Positions 1 through 4,642 of a DNA stretch of 7,570 bases are shown one piece after another. Each line of letters begins with the position of its first letter. Within the stretch, counting starts at the first letter, position 1. Below the pieces are notes generated by a model that saw only the letters and a list, made by a program, of their open reading frames with translations, was not told the origin of the DNA and ran no database searches. The stretch is taken from contig CAZBGL010000318.1 of assembly GCA_964491375.1 (NCBI GenBank), forward strand, positions 1-7,570. Direction: 5' to 3'. The stretch comes from CAZBGL01 sp964491375 (lineage in GTDB: Bacteria; Desulfobacterota; Deferrisomatia; Deferrisomatales; Deferrisomataceae). A program made the translations under genes and the position numbers.

Positions 1-539
1 AGCCCCACCACGCGCGCCTCCGCCTCCTCCCATCCGATCCCCTCGCGTTCCACCAGGCCGCGGATCTCCCCCAGGGTCTGGCCCACGAAGTCCGCCAGCA
101 CGATCTTCCCCATGTCCTCGAGGAGCCCGGCGGTGTAGGCCGTGCTCGGGTCCGGATACCGGGTCCTCTCAGCCACGAGTTCGGCTGCGAACGCCGAGGT
201 GACGCTGTTCCGCCACAGCTCTCCCCCGGCCAGGACATACCCTTCCTGCGAGGGCTTCAGATAGGGGCTGGCCAGCACGGTGAGCGCGATCTGGACCACT
301 TTCCGGAGCCCCAGCAGACTCGTGGCCTGCCGGAGCGAGGTCACCTGGGTGCGCAGGCCGTAGAGCGGCGAGTTGCACGTGCGCAGGACGTTGGCGGTCA
401 TGGCCGGGTCCTGCTCGATCCACCGCGCCACCCTGGCCAGATCCACGTCCGGGTCCCGGGCGGCGTTGAGCAGGTGCACCGCCACGTTCGGCATGGGTGG
501 AAGGGAATCGATCTTTTCGAGGATCCGCTGGACGTTCAA
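1..539 (-). CDS. HDOD-domain signalling protein, C-terminus off the left edge
   Basis: The 179 visible residues are the N-terminal part of an HDOD domain, a non-catalytic relative of HD phosphohydrolases found in bacterial signalling and chemotaxis-linked proteins. The signature is clear: SLPPMPNVAVHLL at 12-24, DPAMTANVLRTCNSPLYG at 44-61, SLRQATSLLGLRKV at 68-81 and GLLEDMGKIVLADF at 138-151. The metal-binding positions of true HD enzymes are lost: Glu141 sits where the HD histidine would be, and Asn111 replaces the histidine of the usual LWxHS. A scaffolding or regulatory role is therefore likelier than catalysis. I chose TTG at 539-537 because AGGAG lies five bases upstream (549-545) and the family N-terminus begins there. 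This TTG overlaps the cheD stop codon (TTTGA), which implies translational coupling and a shared transcript. The reading frame is open to base 1. The family call is sure; the partner and the missing C-terminus are unknown. Confidence 0.88.
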   Translation of the reverse strand, partial: MNVQRILEKIDSLPPMPNVAVHLLNAARDPDVDLARVARWIEQDPAMTANVLRTCNSPLYGLRTQVTSLRQATSLLGLRKVVQIALTVLASPYLKPSQEGYVLAGGELWRNSVTSAFAAELVAERTRYPDPSTAYTAGLLEDMGKIVLADFVGQTLGEIRGLVEREGIGWEEAEARVVG

Positions 540-1021
540 AGGATCTCCTCCCCAACCCCCAGCAAGCGCACGCGCACCGTGCCGTCGCTCAGCATGAGTT
601 CCATGGAGCGGCCCACCGTGCCCCCGAGGCTGGTCGCGGCCACCGGGATCCGTTCCAGCCGGCAGTACCCGAGCAGGGCTTCGGCGTTGCGTCCCCCGAT
701 GTCGAAGATGGCCGTGCCGCCGAGCATGTTGGCCCCGCCGGCCATTTTGGCCACCAGGCGTTGCCGCTTGGCCCCGGCCTGCTGGACCTCTTGGAGCAGG
801 GCGTAGAACCCGGTGTCTGCGAACATGTACGGGTTGAACTCGCGGGCGGGCGATCGAAAGCGCGAGTCCGGGAGCATCACATGGAGCAGTCCGCCCACCC
901 GGGTCACCGGGTCGTACAGGGTGATGCCCACGCACGAACCCAGGGCGTAGGTGGTGAGCACGTCCGCCGGATTGCTGGCCACCTTGCAGTCCGAGATGCC
1001 GACCACGTGGGTTTGGGCCAT
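536..1021 (-). CDS. cheD: CheD, chemoreceptor glutamine deamidase
   Basis: CheD deamidates specific glutamines on methyl-accepting chemotaxis receptors in the cytoplasm and, in many bacteria, binds CheC or CheY~P during adaptation. The 161-residue length is typical. The catalytic set is visible with the same spacing as in characterised CheD proteins: Thr24, Cys30 in TYALGSCVGITLYD and His47 in LLHVMLP. Further family blocks are KMAGGANML (92-100), FDIGGRNAEA (106-115) and the GRSMEL region (137-142). ATG at 1021 is preferred over longer in-frame starts because GGAGGG lies just upstream and the residues before it look non-coding. The downstream partner is an HDOD protein sharing the stop/start bases. 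No CheC, CheA, CheW or receptor gene is in the window, so this is an isolated cheD unless the cluster continues to the left. Confidence 0.95.
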   Translation of the reverse strand: MAQTHVVGISDCKVASNPADVLTTYALGSCVGITLYDPVTRVGGLLHVMLPDSRFRSPAREFNPYMFADTGFYALLQEVQQAGAKRQRLVAKMAGGANMLGGTAIFDIGGRNAEALLGYCRLERIPVAATSLGGTVGRSMELMLSDGTVRVRLLGVGEEIL

Positions 1022-1048
1022 GGTCCCTCCGCGCAAGCCGGAAAGGTG

Positions 1049-1077
1049 AGAATAACAGAACACCGCATCCGTGCGAA
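1049..1077 (-). promoter_or_regulatory. Candidate sigma70-type promoter for cheD-HDOD
   Basis: On the minus strand, TTCGCA (1077-1072) is followed after 17 bases by TATTCT (1054-1049). The -10 is preceded by TG one base away (TGTTATTCT), as in an extended -10 element. This would start transcription near 1042 and give a leader of about 20 nt carrying the GGAGGG ribosome binding site. The -35 matches consensus at four of six positions. It is judged by eye only. Confidence 0.4.
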
Positions 1078-1093
1078 GGGGGATCGGGCATGC

Positions 1094-1122
1094 TTGAAGC
1101 CCCCTGGGGGCTCTGCTATAAA
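1094..1122 (+). promoter_or_regulatory. Strong sigma70-type promoter with extended -10, driving the cytidylate-kinase-like gene
   Basis: TTGAAG (1094-1099) and TATAAA (1117-1122) are separated by exactly 17 bases, and TG at 1114-1115 gives the extended -10 TGCTATAAA. The predicted start is near 1129, leaving a leader of about 43 nt with the ribosome binding site GAGGAGGAG (1161-1169) just before ATG 1172. The AT-rich -10 stands out from the GC-rich surroundings. A perfect palindrome fills much of the spacer and is listed separately. Confidence 0.65.
1098..1112. repeat. Perfect 15-bp palindrome inside the promoter spacer, possible operator
   Basis: AGCCCCC and GGGGGCT (7-bp arms) flank a single central T at 1105. 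The repeat begins in the last two bases of the -35 hexamer and ends two bases before the extended -10 TG. The one-base centre makes an RNA hairpin unlikely, and most of it lies upstream of the start site anyway, so a protein-binding operator is the more natural reading. The regulator is not identified. Confidence 0.45.
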
Positions 1123-1171
1123 GGGCCGGGATTTTTGACGACTGCTTCATGCTCATCGGCGAGGAGGAGCA

Positions 1172-1879
1172 ATGCCCGTCATCACGATTTCGAATCAGTT
1201 CGGGGCCGGCGGGCCCGAAATCGGAAGAGAACTGGCGAGACGTCTGAACCTCGACTACCTGGACAAGGAAATCCTGCACCGAGTGGCTTTGGAGGTCAAT
1301 GTCTCTCACGAAGAAGTGAAGGAGTTCGAAGAAGAGTATCACAGCAAGTTCAGGAGCTTCTTTTCGACGATTTTTGATCTAGACGCCCTGAAGAAAAAGG
1401 CCAAGGTGAACGAGGAGATCTTGTCGTCCGAATATGACGAGAGGGACACGATCCCGTTCCATTATCAGGTGGACGGATGGATCGATAGCGACATTTACAA
1501 GCAGATGGTCCGGAAGGTGATCACCGCGCTCGGGGAGCGGGGCAACGTGGTCATCAAGGGCCGGGGCGGGCAGGTGATCCTGAAGGACCACCCCAATACG
1601 CTTCACGTGCGCGTGGTCGCCGAGCTGGACGACCGGGTGGCGTGGACCGCCAAGCGGCGCAGCATGAGCCTGGACGAGGCCCGTTCGTTCGTGCAGAAGC
1701 TCGACGCCCGCAGCCACGACTACCTCCGGTTCTACTTCGATGTCGATCCGGACCAGCCCACCCTGTACCATCTCGTCCTGAACACGAGCCGGATTTCCCA
1801 GGCGCGATGTGTGGACCTCCTGGAAGGTCTGGCCCGGGAGATCGCCGAAAGGGAGGCCGCCGGCCGGGAAGAGGGCTAG
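1172..1879 (+). CDS. Cytidylate-kinase-like family protein (Cytidylate_kin2 type)
   Basis: This 235-residue cytoplasmic protein resembles the P-loop nucleotide-kinase-like proteins annotated as cytidylate kinase-like. True cytidylate kinases phosphorylate CMP/dCMP; the role of this branch is not established to my knowledge. The N-terminal strand and loop, ITISNQFGAGGPEIGREL (4-21), takes the place of the Walker A motif but has no lysine: GAGGPEIG replaces GxxxxGK[ST]. Relatives I know read roughly GSGGREIG, so the lysine loss belongs to the family, while Pro15 at the Arg position is unusual. VVIKGRGGQVIL (126-137) and the arginine-rich stretch AKRRSMSLDEARSFV (160-174) match the conserved core and lid. 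ATG 1172 has GAGGAGGAG two bases upstream. It is divergent from cheD and is the first gene of the rightward group. The family is fairly sure; enzymatic activity is uncertain. Confidence 0.82.
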   Translation: MPVITISNQFGAGGPEIGRELARRLNLDYLDKEILHRVALEVNVSHEEVKEFEEEYHSKFRSFFSTIFDLDALKKKAKVNEEILSSEYDERDTIPFHYQVDGWIDSDIYKQMVRKVITALGERGNVVIKGRGGQVILKDHPNTLHVRVVAELDDRVAWTAKRRSMSLDEARSFVQKLDARSHDYLRFYFDVDPDQPTLYHLVLNTSRISQARCVDLLEGLAREIAEREAAGREEG

Positions 1880-1931
1880 AAGCCGGGACTCATCTCCGGG
1901 GCGATCCGTGACGATCATGGGGGGAGGTGCA

Positions 1932-2306
1932 GTGATCGGCCACGGGCCGCACGGGACCCCCATGATCCGCAACTTCACCGCGAAGCTCCTGATGGTGGCG
2001 GCCCTGGTGGGGCTGGGGAGCGTGGCCCAGGCCGCCCGGGTGAGCCGGTACCTCGTGGACGGCCGGATCCACCTGACCGTGGTGTATCGTGCCGACGGCA
2101 CCGGCGGGGGGATCGCGTGGCTCGACACGGTGACCGGACGGGAAGGGGGCGCCCCGTTCCGGGTGGAGAAGGACGGCCACCTGGAACTCCACCTGCCCTC
2201 CGGCCGGGTCGCCCGCGCCCGCGTGTTGCCCGATGTGGCTGTGGTCGTGGACTCCCCGCCGTGGGGGGGGCGTGGAGAGACGGCCCTCGGAGTGAACGTG
2301 GACTGA
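1932..2306 (+). CDS. Small secreted protein of unknown function
   Basis: I do not recognise this protein. It has a classical Sec signal peptide: basic residues Arg13 and Lys18, a hydrophobic core LLMVAALVGLGSV (19-31), and an AQA|A signal-peptidase-I site at 32-35. The mature part is about 90 residues, rich in alternating hydrophobic and charged residues (HLTVVY, LELHL, DVAVVVD), which suggests a small beta-sheet fold. It has no cysteines, no haem motif and no lipobox. GTG 1932 was chosen because GGGGAGG (1921-1927) lies four bases upstream. ATG 1962 would give a more compact signal peptide but has no clear ribosome binding site, and ATG 1917 is also in frame. It lies 52 nt after the kinase-like gene and 82 nt before an exported cytochrome. 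That spacing suggests co-transcription with the kinase-like gene and possibly a shared envelope setting with the cytochrome. Confidence 0.7.
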   Translation: MIGHGPHGTPMIRNFTAKLLMVAALVGLGSVAQAARVSRYLVDGRIHLTVVYRADGTGGGIAWLDTVTGREGGAPFRVEKDGHLELHLPSGRVARARVLPDVAVVVDSPPWGGRGETALGVNVD

Positions 2307-2312
2307 GCCGGG

Positions 2313-2349
2313 CCCGGAGAGGGACTTCCTTCCCGGGTCGTTTGTGTGT
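2313..2349 (+). terminator. Candidate intrinsic terminator or attenuator after the small secreted protein gene
   Basis: CCCGG (2313-2317) pairs with CCGGG (2333-2337). After a bulged A at 2318, GAGGG (2319-2323) pairs with CCTTC (2328-2332) through one G-U pair, leaving the four-base loop ACTT. A T-containing tail, TCGTTTGTGTGT, follows at 2338-2349. It starts six bases after the upstream stop codon, as a terminator would. The tail is interrupted, so termination may be partial. Confidence 0.4.
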
Positions 2350-2360
2350 ATTCGCACAAA
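2341..2360. repeat. Inverted repeat TTTGTG-N8-CACAAA, possible CRP/FNR-superfamily site or leader hairpin
   Basis: TTTGTG (2341-2346) and CACAAA (2355-2360) are perfect 6-bp arms around eight bases. The inner TGTG-N8-CACA has the geometry of the CRP consensus (TGTGA-N6-TCACA, four of five bases per half). It overlaps the tail of the preceding hairpin and abuts the next one. Its position, centred 38 bases before the cytochrome start codon, is awkward for class II activation, so repression or RNA folding is equally possible. Confidence 0.35.
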
Positions 2361-2376
2361 GGCCCTGACCAGGGCC
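2361..2376 (+). repeat. Hairpin directly before the cytochrome ribosome binding site
   Basis: GGCCCT (2361-2366) and AGGGCC (2371-2376) are perfect arms around a GACC loop. The 3' arm ends at the base before GGGAG (2377-2381), the ribosome binding site of the cytochrome gene. The GGCCCT arm also occurs at 2282-2287, which offers a competing pairing with 2371-2376. A role in translation control or mRNA stability is possible. Confidence 0.4.
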
Positions 2377-2388
2377 GGGAGTGACGGC

Positions 2389-3624
2389 GTGCGACGACGG
2401 ACAGTGCTTTGGGGGATGGTGCTGTGTTCCGTGCTCCTGATCGTGGCGCCGGCCCCGGCGGAGCACGGGGGACTGCCGGGATATGCCGGAAGCGAGACCT
2501 GCGCCCGCTGCCATCCGGAGATCTACGCGCAATGGCGTCTGACCCCGCACGCCCGCATGCTGGTGGATGCCAAGCGGGATCCGTTCGCGGTGCAGGCCAC
2601 GGACTTCCACGAGGGGATCCCGTTCCAGAAGGACCAGATCCTGTACGCCGTGGGAAGCCACTGGATCCAGAAGTACCTCACCCGCATCGAGGGGCTCCTC
2701 TACGTGCTCCCCAAGTACTGGAACATCGCCGATCGCAAGTGGGAGCCCTACAGTATCTGGAACTGGAGGGAGCAGCCCTACAACGTGTTCTGCGACGGGT
2801 GCCACACCGTGGGGTTCGACCCCGAAACCCGGTCGTTCTTCGAACCCGGGGTGGGATGCGAGGCGTGCCACGGACCGGGCCAGCGCCACGTGGAAACCGG
2901 CGGACGCCTCAGCGAGATCGTGAACCCGGCCAAGCTGGACCGGGACCGCGCCATGATGGTGTGCATGGCCTGCCACACCGACGGCATGGACAGGGCGACC
3001 GAGACCTATCCCTTCCCTGCCGGATACAAGCCCGGGGAGGACCTCAACGACTACTACACCGAGTTCTTCATGCCCAAACCCAAGAGCAAGGCCTGGTACT
3101 GGGGCACCATGGACTTCCGCGAGCGCAAGCGGATGTGGTACTTCTTCCAGTCCAAGTTCTACTCCACCACCCGGGCCTGCGACGTGTGCGGGTTCGACCG
3201 GGGCATCACCAAGGTGCGCGAACGGTACATGACCCGCAGCGAGTACTGCGGCACCTGCCACAAGTTCCGCTACGAGAAGTTCGTGGTCCACTCGGGACAC
3301 CGGCCCGAAAAGGTGGAGTGCACCGACTGCCACATACCGAAACTGGCCCAGGAGGGCCGGACCTACTCCATCCACGACCACAAGTTCGATTTCAGCCAGC
3401 CCCGGCCGGCCTGCACCGAGTGCCACGAGCCCGGAAGCGTGTCCGGAGACCGGTGCCGGTACCCGGTCCCGGACTTCCACCTCAAGCCCGTGGAATATCC
3501 CCGGGAGATGACCCCCACCGAGGCGTGCCTGTGGTGCCACAACGAGAACCTGAAGGAACGGCGGGACATGGCCTGGGCCCGGAGGGGGATCCGGGAGCTC
3601 ATCGACCGGTTCATCGTGGAGTGA
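2389..3624 (+). CDS. Exported multihaem c-type cytochrome (eight CXXCH, one CXXCG)
   Basis: This 411-residue protein is exported and should carry covalent haem c for electron transfer in the periplasm or beyond. The Sec signal is MRRR, a hydrophobic stretch (5-20), then an APA|E site at 22-25. Haem motifs start at Cys38 (CARCH), Cys135 (CDGCH), Cys157 (CEACH), Cys192 (CMACH), Cys287 (CGTCH), Cys311 (CTDCH), Cys342 (CTECH) and Cys380 (CLWCH). A ninth, at Cys264, reads CDVCG and lacks the axial histidine. The opening GSETCARCHPEIYAQWRLTPHARM resembles cytochrome c554-type multihaem proteins, a superfamily that also contains octahaem N- and S-oxyanion enzymes; no CXXCK active-site motif is present. 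GTG 2389 is chosen because GGGAG lies seven bases upstream and the signal peptide starts there; GTG 2344 is in frame but lacks a ribosome binding site. The substrate or redox partner is not evident. The protein may be a pure electron carrier. Confidence 0.92.
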   Translation: MRRRTVLWGMVLCSVLLIVAPAPAEHGGLPGYAGSETCARCHPEIYAQWRLTPHARMLVDAKRDPFAVQATDFHEGIPFQKDQILYAVGSHWIQKYLTRIEGLLYVLPKYWNIADRKWEPYSIWNWREQPYNVFCDGCHTVGFDPETRSFFEPGVGCEACHGPGQRHVETGGRLSEIVNPAKLDRDRAMMVCMACHTDGMDRATETYPFPAGYKPGEDLNDYYTEFFMPKPKSKAWYWGTMDFRERKRMWYFFQSKFYSTTRACDVCGFDRGITKVRERYMTRSEYCGTCHKFRYEKFVVHSGHRPEKVECTDCHIPKLAQEGRTYSIHDHKFDFSQPRPACTECHEPGSVSGDRCRYPVPDFHLKPVEYPREMTPTEACLWCHNENLKERRDMAWARRGIRELIDRFIVE

Positions 3625-3645
3625 CCCGTCCCGGAATCCGCCCGG

Positions 3646-3675
3646 TTGCAGCGCCTTCGGTGTTCCGGTTATCCT
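3646..3675 (+). promoter_or_regulatory. Weak candidate promoter giving a near-leaderless HAD phosphatase transcript
   Basis: TTGCAG (3646-3651) and TATCCT (3670-3675) are 18 bases apart, and the expected start (about 3682) falls at the ATG of the HAD gene at 3683. That gene has no visible ribosome binding site, which would fit a leaderless message. The hexamers match consensus only at three and four positions, so this is a tentative call. Confidence 0.2.
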
Positions 3676-3682
3676 GCGTCCC

Positions 3683-4357
3683 ATGTGGGAAAAGGTCTTT
3701 TTCCGCGTGCTCATCCTGGACTGCGACGGGGTCCTGATCCGGTCGGAGCGGGCCAATCTGGCGTATTACAACCACCTGTTTCGCGCCTTCGGCCTGCCGG
3801 AGGTGGCGGAGTCCGACCGGGAGCGGGTGCGAAGGCTCCACACCCTGTCCACTCCCCAGGTGATCGAGGCGTTTTTCCCCCCGGAGCTTCGGGCACGTGC
3901 CCGGGAGTTGGCGGATTCCACGGGGTATGCGCCTTTTGTCTCCATGGTCGAGCCGGAGCCGGGATGGCACGAGGTGCTGGCGGCACGGCCCGGATTCGAG
4001 CGGGTGGCGGTGGCCACCAACCGGGGGGCGAGCGCCCGGGCCGTGCTCGAGGCCGTGGGGCTGCTCTCCCTGGTGGACGAAGTGGTGACGGTGCGGGACG
4101 TGAGGCGGCCGAAACCCCACCCGGACATGCTTCTCAGGGCTGCCGAGCGGCTGGGCGCGGCCCCCGGCGAGAGCGTATACGTGGGCGACGCCGAACTCGA
4201 CCGGAGCGCCGCCTGCTCGGCGGGTGTGGCGTTCGTGGGCTATCGCACGCCCGTCCCGCCGAGCATCCGCAGCCCCGGAGAGCTCCCGCAGGCCCTCGAG
4301 GCACTTGCGCGCGGACATGCCTCTGGTACGCTCCCGTGCGGGAGCGCGGTTTCCTGA
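3683..4357 (+). CDS. HAD-superfamily phosphatase (phosphoglycolate phosphatase-like)
   Basis: This 224-residue cytoplasmic enzyme probably hydrolyses a small phosphorylated metabolite; the substrate cannot be read from sequence. All four HAD motifs are intact. Motif I is DCDGVL with nucleophile Asp13 and acid/base Asp15, motif II is Thr112 in VAVATNRG, motif III is Lys144 in RRPKPHPDML, and motif IV is VGDAELD with Asp169 and Asp173. A helical cap of about 80 residues between motifs I and II fits subfamily I (phosphoglycolate phosphatase / beta-phosphoglucomutase-like). The PKPHPDML and GDAELD segments resemble Gph-type enzymes. ATG 3683 puts motif I at the usual distance from the N-terminus but has no ribosome binding site; GTG 3707 is an alternative. 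It follows the cytochrome by 58 nt, and its last codons contain a perfect inverted repeat (4329-4346). Confidence 0.88.
   Translation: MWEKVFFRVLILDCDGVLIRSERANLAYYNHLFRAFGLPEVAESDRERVRRLHTLSTPQVIEAFFPPELRARARELADSTGYAPFVSMVEPEPGWHEVLAARPGFERVAVATNRGASARAVLEAVGLLSLVDEVVTVRDVRRPKPHPDMLLRAAERLGAAPGESVYVGDAELDRSAACSAGVAFVGYRTPVPPSIRSPGELPQALEALARGHASGTLPCGSAVS
4329..4346. repeat. Perfect inverted repeat near the end of the HAD phosphatase gene
   Basis: CGCTCCC and GGGAGCG (7-bp arms) surround a GTGC loop. The repeat lies within the last ten codons of the HAD gene, 35 bases before the SEC-C protein start. Only TTT follows, so it is a poor intrinsic terminator. It could be an operator or a processing hairpin. 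Confidence 0.35.
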
Positions 4358-4381
4358 CGTGGAGCGAGCAAGGAGGTGCCG

Positions 4382-4567
4382 ATGAGCCAGAAAGACCTGT
4401 TCCACACCCCGGACAACGTGCTCAAACGGGGCTGCCAGGCCCACGACGAGGACATCGAACTGTGCCCCTGCGGTTCGGGCCGGGCGTTTTCCAAGTGCCA
4501 CGGCGCCCCGTGCGAGTGCGGCTCGGGCAAGCCCAAGTTCAAGTGCTGCCACACGGACGACTTCTGA
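4382..4567 (+). CDS. Small double SEC-C zinc-knuckle protein
   Basis: This is a 61-residue protein whose C-terminal half is two tandem SEC-C-like motifs. The SEC-C motif is the zinc-binding element best known from the C-terminus of SecA, where it contacts SecB and ribosomes; it also occurs alone in small proteins of mostly unknown role. Motif one is CPCGSGRAFSKCHG with Cys28, Cys30, Cys39 and His40. Motif two is CECGSGKPKFKCCH with Cys44, Cys46, Cys55 and Cys56. Each supplies four ligands, so two zinc ions are likely. The acidic segment HDEDIE (21-26) precedes them, and there is no signal peptide. ATG 4382 is fixed by AGGAGG (4371-4376) five bases upstream. It starts 24 nt after the HAD gene and is followed by a strong hairpin, so it probably ends a transcription unit. 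The motif call is secure; the function is unknown. Confidence 0.88.
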   Translation: MSQKDLFHTPDNVLKRGCQAHDEDIELCPCGSGRAFSKCHGAPCECGSGKPKFKCCHTDDF

Positions 4568-4576
4568 ACGGACGGC

Positions 4577-4605
4577 GGACGGGCGGCCCCTGTGGCCGCC
4601 CGTTC
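4577..4605 (+). terminator. Strong GC hairpin after the SEC-C gene, likely terminator
   Basis: ACGGGCGGCC (4579-4588) and GGCCGCCCGT (4594-4603) form ten perfect pairs around a CCTGT loop, extended by G-U (4578/4604) and G-C (4577/4605). It begins ten bases after the SEC-C stop codon. The following bases, CGTTGGATT, are only moderately T-rich, so it may act inefficiently or with Rho. Confidence 0.6.
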
Positions 4606-4642
4606 CGTTGGATTCGCCGAGTCCCCTCCCCACGGCCCCGGT

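Noticed and set aside
497..1138. A 213-codon plus-strand frame opposite cheD
   Set aside because: The minus-strand CheD has complete catalytic motifs; the antisense frame has none and runs into the divergent promoter region.
1022..1342. A longer CheD N-terminus from starts as far upstream as 1342
   Set aside because: It would run opposite the start of the kinase-like gene and through both promoters; CheD homologues begin close to ATG 1021.
2307..2320. The palindrome CCGGGCCCGG as a separate regulatory site
   Set aside because: Short GC-only palindromes are expected by chance in this composition, and it overlaps the better-supported terminator-like hairpin.
2344..2388. An upstream GTG start extending the cytochrome by 15 residues
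   Set aside because: It has no ribosome binding site, would run the coding sequence through two hairpins, and would spoil a clean MRRR signal peptide that GTG 2389 provides.
2409..3737. A 442-codon plus-strand frame overlapping the cytochrome gene
   Set aside because: It is an out-of-frame shadow with a proline/arginine/glycine-rich product and no ribosome binding site.
1975..3756. A 593-codon minus-strand open frame opposite the small secreted protein and cytochrome genes
   Set aside because: The haem motifs, signal peptide and ribosome binding site support the plus strand; the antisense product shows no recognisable domain.
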